Origin: CAINEC01 sp046052065
GTDB lineage: Bacteria; Bacteroidota; Bacteroidia; AKYH767-A; OLB10
NCBI GenBank assembly: GCA_046052065.1
Contig: JBJOND010000017.1
Location: forward strand, 1-30,582
DNA length: 30,582 bases
Direction of reading: 5' to 3'
The notes beneath the pieces were generated by a model. It made no database searches. It was given only the letters and a program-made list of their open reading frames with translations, and had not been told where the DNA came from. Position numbers and translations under genes: made by a program. Positions 8,235-15,134 of this stretch are shown piece after piece; the first letter of the stretch is position 1; every line of letters starts with the position of its first letter.

Positions 8235-9209
8235 TTAAGCGAAACGATGTGCTGTTTTATTTAATTCTTCAGGAGGAAGATTTTTGAAATATTCATAGGT
8301 AATTCGTAATCCTTCTTCTCTGCTTACTTTTGGTTCCCAACCTAAAATTTCAATTGCTCTTGAAATATCTGGTTTGCGTTGCTTCGGATCATCCTGAGGC
8401 AATGGCTTTGTAATTAATTGTTGTTTTGTTCCTGTTAGTTTGATAATCTCTTCACCGAATTCACGAATAGTAATTTCTTGCGGATTGCCAATGTTAACAG
8501 GGTAAACATAATCACTCATCAACAAACGATAAATTCCTTCTATCAAATCATCTACATAACAAAACGAACGTGTTTGTGATCCATCACCAAAAACAGTTAA
8601 GTCTTCGCCACGCAGCGCTTGTCCGATAAATGCAGGTAATACACGTCCATCATTCAGACGCATACGCGGACCATAGGTATTAAAAATCCTTACAATTCTT
8701 GTTTCAAGATTATGGTAGGTGTGGTAAGCCATTGTAATAGCTTCCTGAAAACGTTTTGCTTCATCATACACGCCACGAGGACCAATTGGATTTACATTTC
8801 CCCAATAATCTTCTGTTTGTGGATGTACTGTAGGATCGCCATATACTTCACTTGTAGATGCAACTAAGATTCTTGCTTTCTTCACCTTCGCGAAGCCAAG
8901 TAAGTTATGTGTTCCTAAGGATCCAACTTTTAATGTCTGAATAGGAATCTTTAAATAATCTATCGGACTTGCAGGAGAAGCAAAATGTAAAATATAATCT
9001 ATTCTTCCAGGTACATGAACAAACTTACTTACATCGTGATGATAAAATTCAAACTCTTTTAACTTGAATAGATGCTCGATGTTTTTCAAGTCGCCGGTAA
9101 TTAAATTATCCATTCCAACAACATCATATCCTTCGCGAATAAAACGATCACACAGATGAGATCCTAAAAATCCTGCAGCACCAGTAATTAAAACTCTTTT
9201 CTTTTCCAT
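8235..9209 (-). CDS. uxs: UDP-glucuronate decarboxylase (UDP-xylose synthase)
   Basis: SDR-family enzyme that oxidises and decarboxylates UDP-glucuronate to UDP-xylose. N-terminal NAD motif ITGAAGFLGSH (8-18), MDNLITG (33-39), HFASPASPIDYL (75-86), the active-site STSEVYGDP (118-126, with E121), and the Tyr/Lys pair Y148/K152 in GVYDEAKR. RIFNTYGPRMRLNDGRV (174-190) is a hallmark of UXS and of the ArnA decarboxylase domain. The length of 324 residues is typical of bacterial single-domain UXS, without the formyltransferase part of ArnA. It lies 5 bases after ugd, whose product is its substrate, so the two form a two-step UDP-glucose to UDP-xylose unit. Confidence 0.93.
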   Translation of the reverse strand: MEKKRVLITGAAGFLGSHLCDRFIREGYDVVGMDNLITGDLKNIEHLFKLKEFEFYHHDVSKFVHVPGRIDYILHFASPASPIDYLKIPIQTLKVGSLGTHNLLGFAKVKKARILVASTSEVYGDPTVHPQTEDYWGNVNPIGPRGVYDEAKRFQEAITMAYHTYHNLETRIVRIFNTYGPRMRLNDGRVLPAFIGQALRGEDLTVFGDGSQTRSFCYVDDLIEGIYRLLMSDYVYPVNIGNPQEITIREFGEEIIKLTGTKQQLITKPLPQDDPKQRKPDISRAIEILGWEPKVSREEGLRITYEYFKNLPPEELNKTAHRFA

Positions 9210-9214
9210 TGTAA

Positions 9215-10531
9215 TTAATTTGATTTTACTACATCTCTTCCTACGCTGCTGTAATAGTAGCCAAGATCATTCATTCGTTGTAAGTCGTATAAATTTCTTC
9301 CATCGAAAATCACTTTCGATTTCATCAATCCATTCATTTTATCAAAATCAGGTGTTCTGAATACCGACCACTCTGTCGCAATGATTAATGCATCTGCACC
9401 ATTTAAAGCTTCGTATTGATCGTTTGAAAATTCAATCGTATCACCTAACATTTTTTTTACATTCGCCATTGCTTCAGGATCAAATGTTGATATAGTTGCT
9501 CCTGCAGCTAATAATTCACGAATGATGTATAAAGCTGGTGCCTCACGAATATCATCTGTGTCTGGTTTAAATGCTAATCCCCATAGGGCAAATTTCTTAC
9601 CTTCTAGTTGATTGTTATAAAAGGTTTTTATTTTTTCTACAATAGTAATTTTTTGTTTTTCGTTAACCGTCATTACTGAATTTAAAATCTGGAAATCGTA
9701 GTTGTATTCGCTAGATGTTTTTGCTAACGCTTGCACATCTTTCGGAAAGCAGCTTCCGCCATATCCAATTCCTGCGAATAAAAATCGTTTTCCAATTCTA
9801 TCATCGGAACCAATTCCGATACGCACTGAATCTACATTAGCACCAACGCGCTCGCAAAGATTTGCAATCTCATTCATGAAGGTGATCTTAGTTGCAAGAA
9901 AAGCATTTGCTGCATACTTCGTTAACTCAGATGAACGCTCATCCATAAAATAAATCGGATTGCCCTGACGCACGAAAGGTGCATAAAGTTCATTCATGAT
10001 TTTTTTAGCCTTTTCGCTTTTGGTTCCAATAACTACACGATCTGGTTTCATGAAATCATCCACCGCAAATCCTTCTCTTAAAAATTCAGGATTAGATATT
10101 ACATCAAACTCACACGTTGCATTTTCAGCCACAGCAGCACGTACTTTTTCTGCAGTGCCAACTGGAACTGTACTTTTATTGATGATGATTTTATAGTCTT
10201 TGATAATCTTACCTAACTGCTTTGCTACACCAAGCACATACGACAAGTCAGCAGAGCCATCTTCACCCGGAGGAGTTGGTAATGCTAAGAAAATAATAGT
10301 CGCATCTTTAATCGCTTCTTCAAGATTAGTTGTAAATACTAATCTGTTTTGTTTGATGTTACGCTCGAATAAAACATCTAGGTGTGGCTCATAAATCGGA
10401 ATAATTCCGTTTTTCATTTTCTCCACTTTATTCGCATCGATATCAACACACGTTACGTGGTTCCCATTTTCTGCGAAACATGTTCCGGTAACTAATCCTA
10501 CGTATCCTGTTCCTACAACTGCTATATTCAT
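9215..10531 (-). CDS. ugd: UDP-glucose 6-dehydrogenase
   Basis: Oxidises UDP-glucose to UDP-glucuronate with two NAD. Rossmann motif AVVGTGYVGLVTG (4-16), PIYEPHLD (45-52), LPTPPGEDGSADLS (84-97), KSTVPVGT (119-126), EFLREGFAVDDFMKPDRVVIG (split around 149-169), and the catalytic Cys261 in GYGGSCFPKD. The length of 438 residues is normal. It supplies the UXS encoded 5 bases downstream. A 68-base gap separates it from the aminotransferase gene upstream, the widest gap inside the run, so a separate promoter is possible, but no convincing -7 element is seen in it. The start ATG at 10531 matches the family N-terminus MNIAVVG exactly. Confidence 0.95.
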   Translation of the reverse strand: MNIAVVGTGYVGLVTGTCFAENGNHVTCVDIDANKVEKMKNGIIPIYEPHLDVLFERNIKQNRLVFTTNLEEAIKDATIIFLALPTPPGEDGSADLSYVLGVAKQLGKIIKDYKIIINKSTVPVGTAEKVRAAVAENATCEFDVISNPEFLREGFAVDDFMKPDRVVIGTKSEKAKKIMNELYAPFVRQGNPIYFMDERSSELTKYAANAFLATKITFMNEIANLCERVGANVDSVRIGIGSDDRIGKRFLFAGIGYGGSCFPKDVQALAKTSSEYNYDFQILNSVMTVNEKQKITIVEKIKTFYNNQLEGKKFALWGLAFKPDTDDIREAPALYIIRELLAAGATISTFDPEAMANVKKMLGDTIEFSNDQYEALNGADALIIATEWSVFRTPDFDKMNGLMKSKVIFDGRNLYDLQRMNDLGYYYSSVGRDVVKSN

Positions 10532-10599
10532 TCTTGTTTGTTTTTAAAAAGTCGCTTTTTTACTGACTTATTCAGTTATTGTTTCAATTAAAATCAATA

Positions 10600-11739
10600 C
10601 TATTTGTTTAAAAATTCCAACACTGCATCTGCGATGTATTGTAAATCGTCTGTAGATAATTCTGTATGCATTGGCAACGAAATAACATTAGCGCATAAAT
10701 GCTCAGTTACAGGGAAGTCGCCTTGCTTATAACGGGCATCCGTATACGCTTTTTGCATGTGAAGAGGAATAGGGTAGTAAATCATACTCGGAATTCCTTT
10801 TGTTTCTAGGAAGCTTCTTAATTCAGCTCTGTCAACTCCGTTAAGCACTAGCGTGTATTGATGAAATACATGGGTTGAATTTTTCTGACGAGCAGGTGTT
10901 TTTACTTTTGGATGATTTGCAAAGGCATTATCGTAAAATGCTGCTGCTTTCTGCCGTGCAGCGCAATACTCATTCAAGTGAGGAAGTTTGACTCTTAAAA
11001 TGGCAGCTTGCATGCTATCAAGACGTGAGTTTACACCAATATCATCGTGAACATACTGCACCGATTGACCATGGTTAGCAATCATTCTTAAACGAGCGGC
11101 TAATTGATCATCGTTGGTGAAAATAGCTCCTCCATCACCCATACAACCTAAATTTTTAGAAGGGAAGAAGGAAGTAGTTCCAATAGTTCCGATAGTTCCT
11201 GCTTTGTGTACACTTCCATCTGCCATCGTATAATCAGCACCAATAGCTTGCGCCGTATCTTCAATCACATACAGGTTATGCTTCTTAGCAATTTCCATTA
11301 CACGTTGCATATCGGCACATTGTCCGAATAAATGCACTGGAACAATAGCTTTTGTTTTTGGTGTAATTGCTTTTTCAATTGCCTCACAATCGATGGTAAA
11401 ATCATCACTGTAAACATCAACCAAAACTGGTTGTAATTGAAGCAAAGCAATTACTTCAGCAGTTGCAACATAGGTAAAGCTTGCAGTGATTACTTCATCG
11501 CCAGGTTTTAAATCCAATGCCATCATAGCAATTTGCAATGCATCTGTTCCGTTGGCACAAGGAATAACATGTTTAGCACCCATGTATTCCTCTAATTCTT
11601 TTGCGAATGTTTTTACTTCTGGTCCGTTGATATATGCCGAAGAGGTTACTACATTCAATATTGCATGGTCGATTTCATTTTTGATTTTGTTATACTGACT
11701 TAACAAGTCAACCATCTGCATTTTTTTTACTGCTTCCAT
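10600..11739 (-). CDS. wbpE: DegT/DnrJ/EryC1 sugar aminotransferase (WbpE type)
   Basis: PLP-dependent fold-type I aminotransferase that adds an amino group to a keto nucleotide sugar. Numbered from the chosen start: CANGTDALQI region near 61-70, EDTAQAIGA near 161-169 (Asp that pairs with the PLP nitrogen), and the PLP Lys at 195 in SFFPSKNLG, followed by GDGGAIFTND. NSRLDSMQAAIL and YYPIPLHMQ are typical of WbpE, which makes the 3-amino group of the diacetamido uronate. I chose the ATG ending at 11739 (379 residues, MEAVKKMQMVDL). A longer frame from 11793 adds 18 residues that do not fit the family. A start at MQMVDL (11721) is also possible. It is the first gene of the minus-strand run. 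Confidence 0.88.
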   Translation of the reverse strand: MEAVKKMQMVDLLSQYNKIKNEIDHAILNVVTSSAYINGPEVKTFAKELEEYMGAKHVIPCANGTDALQIAMMALDLKPGDEVITASFTYVATAEVIALLQLQPVLVDVYSDDFTIDCEAIEKAITPKTKAIVPVHLFGQCADMQRVMEIAKKHNLYVIEDTAQAIGADYTMADGSVHKAGTIGTIGTTSFFPSKNLGCMGDGGAIFTNDDQLAARLRMIANHGQSVQYVHDDIGVNSRLDSMQAAILRVKLPHLNEYCAARQKAAAFYDNAFANHPKVKTPARQKNSTHVFHQYTLVLNGVDRAELRSFLETKGIPSMIYYPIPLHMQKAYTDARYKQGDFPVTEHLCANVISLPMHTELSTDDLQYIADAVLEFLNK

Positions 11740-11814
11740 TTTCAATTTTTTAATGATTTTTGATGGGGAAAGTATACCCCTTAAAATAACCATGCGAAGA
11801 TAGTATTTTCCTCT

Positions 11815-11833
11815 TAAAAGCAGTCTGCTTTTA
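11815..11833. promoter_or_regulatory. Perfect 19-bp palindrome in the divergent intergenic region
   Basis: The arms TAAAAGCAG and CTGCTTTTA are exact reverse complements around a single T. The palindrome lies between the divergent starts at 11739 (minus) and 11861 (plus), roughly at -28 to -46 relative to the expected plus-strand start point. It has no T-run on the proper side to make a terminator and it precedes no stop codon. A one-base loop cannot form an RNA hairpin of this size, so a DNA site for a dimeric regulator is the likelier reading. Confidence 0.5.
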
Positions 11834-11848
11834 TGTCTTGAATTTTAG

Positions 11849-11856
11849 TAATTTTG
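11849..11856 (+). promoter_or_regulatory. Candidate Bacteroidota -7 promoter element for the outer-membrane protein/waaA pair
   Basis: TAATTTTG is an exact match to TAnnTTTG. It ends only 4 bases before the ATG at 11861, so transcription would begin at or within a few bases of the start codon, giving a leaderless or nearly leaderless mRNA. The -33 side is weak (TCTG at 11824-11827, inside the palindrome). Confidence 0.45.
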
Positions 11857-11860
11857 AGGA

Positions 11861-12616
11861 ATGAAAAAGCTAATCCTGACTTTGATATTGTTTTCCGCTA
11901 CTTTGCTTGGGGTAAATGCGCAATCGAGCATAAAAGATTCTATCATTAAATGCGTCCTGGTATCTCCATCTTTTTCGCTTCAGGTACCTGGTGGTGATAT
12001 GGCAAATCGCTTCGGAACTAATTCGACTGTAGGCGTTTCTGTTGCAATTAAGAACAAGAAAAACTGGACATTTTCACTCGAAGGGAATTTTATATTTGGT
12101 TCTCAAATTAAGGAAACATCTATTTTTTCTAATCTAACTGTCGATGGAGGTTTTATAGTTGGTAGCGACGGATTGTATGCTGACATTCGTGCCTTTCAAC
12201 GGGGCTATACTGTATTTGGTAATGTGGGTAAAATTATTCCCTATAAAGGTCCGAATCCAAACTGCGGAATTTATGTTCAGGCGGGTGTAGGCTTTTTACA
12301 GCATAAAATCAGAATAGAGGATAAAAAGAATGCGGTTCCCTCTTTACAAGGCGATTATCTTCAGGGTTATGACCGACTTACCAACGGAATTGCTTTACGA
12401 CAGTTCATTGGCTATGCTTATCTTGGGAATAAAAGATTGGTTAATTTTTTTGGTGGATTTGAGTTTGTTGAGGGGTTTACACTGGGTAGACGAAATTTTA
12501 ATTACAGTACCGGCCTTTCAGATACCGGAAAAAGATTTGATTTATTGATGGGGTTAAAGCTTGGTTGGATTATGCCTTTCTACAAGCAAGCTCCTGATAA
12601 ATTCTATACCTACTGA
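11861..12616 (+). CDS. Exported outer-membrane-like protein of unknown function
   Basis: I do not recognise a named family. Residues 1-20 form a clear Sec signal peptide (MKKLILTLILFSATLLGVNA, cut before QSS). The mature part of about 230 residues has alternating strands with many Gly and aromatic residues (VGVSVAIKNKKNWTFSLEGNF, YIGNVG-like turns, GLKLGWIMPFY near the end), consistent with a small outer-membrane beta-barrel. Its stop codon TGA overlaps the waaA ATG (TGATG), so the two genes are translationally coupled and probably share a role in the outer membrane or lipopolysaccharide. A second open frame inside it (12330-12548) is a shadow. Barrel topology is inference from composition. 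Confidence 0.75.
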   Translation: MKKLILTLILFSATLLGVNAQSSIKDSIIKCVLVSPSFSLQVPGGDMANRFGTNSTVGVSVAIKNKKNWTFSLEGNFIFGSQIKETSIFSNLTVDGGFIVGSDGLYADIRAFQRGYTVFGNVGKIIPYKGPNPNCGIYVQAGVGFLQHKIRIEDKKNAVPSLQGDYLQGYDRLTNGIALRQFIGYAYLGNKRLVNFFGGFEFVEGFTLGRRNFNYSTGLSDTGKRFDLLMGLKLGWIMPFYKQAPDKFYTY

Positions 12617-13866
12617 TGAATTTTCTCTGGCCATTTTATTACTTGGGCATACAGTTATATCGCTTATCGATAAAGATAGCCGCGCGATTTAATGATAAAG
12701 CATACGAGTGGGTAAATGGCAGAAGGAAATTAGCTCCTGTATGGAAAAAGTTAAAGAATATTCAGGAGCAAAGGATCTGGGTGCATTGTGCTTCGCTTGG
12801 CGAATTTGAGCAGGGGAAACCTCTTATTGAGGCCCTGAAAGAAGCCTATCCAGAATATAAAATTGTTCTTACTTTTTTTTCTCCTTCGGGATATAATGTT
12901 AGAAAGAATACTCCTGTAGCTGATTATGTTTTTTATATGCCATTGGATGGCCCATCTGCATCACGTAGATTTATAAAAGCAATTCAACCTAAAATGGTGT
13001 TTTTTGTAAAGTATGAGTTCTGGTATTTTTATGGTCGTTATCTGGCAAAAAAGAAAATCCCATTCTTTTGCGTGTCTGCTATATTCAGAGAGAATCAAAT
13101 ATTTTTTAAATGGTACGGTGGCTTTTTTAAGCAGATGTTGATGCGTTATAATCACTTGTTTGTTCAAGATCAGGCCTCGCTAAAACTGCTTTATAAAAAT
13201 GCAATTTCTAAGGTGACTGTAGCAGGTGATACGCGCTTTGATGCTGTTTGTAAAATCGCTTCAGAGCATAAGCATATTGAAAAAATTGATGCTTTTAAAT
13301 CCACTAAAAAATTAATTGTTGTTGGTTCATCGTGGAAGGCAGATATGCACGTAATTGAAAAGTGGATAGATGCCGTTGGTAATGATTTTAGCTTTGTAAT
13401 TGTTCCTCATGAAATAAAGGAAGAAGAAATTAATGAGATTGAAAGTAAGTATAACGGTTTGGCTATCCGTTATTCAAAAGCAGAGGGCGTGATGTTGACC
13501 AATTATAAAATTCTGATTATTGATAATGTAGGATTATTATCACGTATTTATCACTATGCTGACTATGTTTATATAGGAGGTGGGTTCGGTGTAGGAATTC
13601 ATAATATTTTGGAAGCGGCTGTTTATGGTGCTCCAATATTTTTCGGACCTAACTATAAAAAATTTAATGAGGCTGTTGAGCTTGTTAAATTAAAAAGTGC
13701 ATTTGCGGTAAATGATGGCAATGAGCTGCTATCCATTTTTAATGATTTAGATACGGATGTTGCCAAGTATAATCGGTTGCTTGAATCAAACAAGAAGTAT
13801 GTTGAAACCCGTAAAGGCGCAACAACAATAATCGTTGATTATCTAAAAATCAATAATATTTCTTAA
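12616..13866 (+). CDS. waaA: 3-deoxy-D-manno-octulosonic acid (Kdo) transferase
   Basis: GT-B glycosyltransferase (family GT30) of the inner membrane that transfers Kdo from CMP-Kdo to the lipid A precursor. The N-terminal hydrophobic anchor is MNFLWPFYYLGIQLYRLSI. The conserved WVHCASLGEFEQGKP (55-69) contains the catalytic Glu (E63). Next come LTFFSPSGY (85-93), VKYEFWYF, VAGDTRFDAV, VVGSSW, and the C-terminal nucleotide-binding signature YIGGGFGVGIHNILEAAVYG with GPNYKKFNEA. The length of 416 residues is normal. It overlaps the preceding exported protein gene by 1 base. Its TAA stop lies 2 bases from the opposing rodA stop with no terminator between. Number of Kdo residues added cannot be inferred. 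Confidence 0.95.
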   Translation: MNFLWPFYYLGIQLYRLSIKIAARFNDKAYEWVNGRRKLAPVWKKLKNIQEQRIWVHCASLGEFEQGKPLIEALKEAYPEYKIVLTFFSPSGYNVRKNTPVADYVFYMPLDGPSASRRFIKAIQPKMVFFVKYEFWYFYGRYLAKKKIPFFCVSAIFRENQIFFKWYGGFFKQMLMRYNHLFVQDQASLKLLYKNAISKVTVAGDTRFDAVCKIASEHKHIEKIDAFKSTKKLIVVGSSWKADMHVIEKWIDAVGNDFSFVIVPHEIKEEEINEIESKYNGLAIRYSKAEGVMLTNYKILIIDNVGLLSRIYHYADYVYIGGGFGVGIHNILEAAVYGAPIFFGPNYKKFNEAVELVKLKSAFAVNDGNELLSIFNDLDTDVAKYNRLLESNKKYVETRKGATTIIVDYLKINNIS

Positions 13867-13868
13867 AC

Positions 13869-15131
13869 TTATCGAAGCACGTACATTCGATAACTATCCA
13901 GCTTAATCAATACAAATAAGAGGATTGTAAAGCTCCATAATGATGATCCACCATAGCTAAAGAATGGCAATGGAATTCCAATTACAGGAGCTAATCCTAT
14001 CGCCATTCCCACATTTACCATCACATGAAAAAAGATAATGGACGCTACACCATAGGCATATATACGTGTGTAAGGAGAACGTTGTCGCTCCGCAATAAAT
14101 AAAATCCGATAGAGTAGTGCGAGGAACATTAATAGTACTACGGTGGTTCCTACAAATCCCCACTCTTCTCCAACCGTACAAAATATAAAGTCAGTACTCT
14201 GCTCTGGTACAAAGTCGTATTTTGTCTGTGTTCCTTGTAAAAATCCCTTTCCGAAGAAGCCACCAGAGCCAATGGCAATTAAAGATTGGTTTACGTTGTA
14301 ACCAGCACCTTTAGGGTCCGATTTTTTACCCAATAAAACTTCTATCCTTTCTCGTTGATGAGCTTGTAATATTTTGTTGTAGGCATAGTCAACCGAAAAT
14401 ACAGCTCCACAACACATAGCCGTAACAGCTGCGATGGTAATTAAGTTCTTTTTTGATTTACGCATCAGAATATAAGCTAGCAAGCCAATCCCGCCGATAA
14501 CACCGATTAAAATTGTTGCAGGAACCATGAGGGCTAGCACGAATAAAATTCCACCAAGGAATCCGAAGATCAAAAAGTTTTGTGATAATCCTTCTCTGAA
14601 TAAAACGAAAATAAAAGCACAGAATACTAATGCCGATCCAGTATCATTTTGTAGTAATACAAAGGCCATTGGAATTAAAATCAAGGCTCCTGCAGTGAGT
14701 TTTGTTTTAGTATCCTGCATTCGAATATTTAGTGTGCTTAGATATTTTGCTAACGCCATACTTGTGGCAAATTTTGCAAACTCCGACGGCTGTAACTTAA
14801 ATGAACCAATTTCAATCCACGATCTAGCTCCTTGTACATTCTTGGCCACTGCTAGTACCACCAATAGTAAAAGTAAAACAGTAACGTAAGTAGGGTAGGA
14901 GAACGAAGCGAAAAATTTTCCATCAATTACTAAAATGGCCATGCCAATCAGCAAGGATGTACCAATCCACATCAGCTGCTTGCCATAGTTCTGGCTCATG
15001 TCGAAAATATTACTATGCTCTTCGTTATAAACAGCTGCGTAAATATTCATCCAGCCCATGAGTACAAAAATCAGATAGAGTACTACTAATACCCAATCAA
15101 TATTTTCAAATATGTTTTTTTGTTGCCTCAC
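13869..15131 (-). CDS. rodA: Rod-shape peptidoglycan glycosyltransferase RodA
   Basis: SEDS-family integral membrane protein that polymerises lipid II into glycan strands during cell elongation, paired with PBP2. Multiple hydrophobic membrane segments span the 420 residues. Family signatures include QPSEFAKFA, AHQRERI, GSGGFFGKGFLQGTQ, VPEQSTDFIF (the Asp is the family's catalytic residue) and GIPLPFFSYGGSS. The start is a GTG (reverse complement of 15129-15131): it gives the family-like N-terminus MRQQKNIFENIDW and lies 3 bases after the mrdA stop. Last gene of the mre run; its stop is 2 bases from that of waaA on the other strand. Confidence 0.95.
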   Translation of the reverse strand: MRQQKNIFENIDWVLVVLYLIFVLMGWMNIYAAVYNEEHSNIFDMSQNYGKQLMWIGTSLLIGMAILVIDGKFFASFSYPTYVTVLLLLLVVLAVAKNVQGARSWIEIGSFKLQPSEFAKFATSMALAKYLSTLNIRMQDTKTKLTAGALILIPMAFVLLQNDTGSALVFCAFIFVLFREGLSQNFLIFGFLGGILFVLALMVPATILIGVIGGIGLLAYILMRKSKKNLITIAAVTAMCCGAVFSVDYAYNKILQAHQRERIEVLLGKKSDPKGAGYNVNQSLIAIGSGGFFGKGFLQGTQTKYDFVPEQSTDFIFCTVGEEWGFVGTTVVLLMFLALLYRILFIAERQRSPYTRIYAYGVASIIFFHVMVNVGMAIGLAPVIGIPLPFFSYGGSSLWSFTILLFVLIKLDSYRMYVLR

Positions 15132-15134
15132 GGA

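Noticed and set aside
1422..11739. Horizontal acquisition of the sugar-nucleotide run
   Set aside because: Base composition and codon use look like those of the neighbouring core genes by eye, and no integrase, transposase or flanking repeat is present.
11740..11793. Longer start for the WbpE-type aminotransferase
   Set aside because: The extra 18 residues do not resemble the family N-terminus; the ATG at 11739 gives a normal length.
12330..12548. 72-codon frame inside the exported outer-membrane protein gene
   Set aside because: It is in an alternative frame of a gene with a clear signal peptide and a coupled downstream start.
14527..14889. 120-codon open frame antisense to rodA
   Set aside because: RodA is intact with all family signatures; the opposite frame is rich in shadow-type residues and has no recognisable features.
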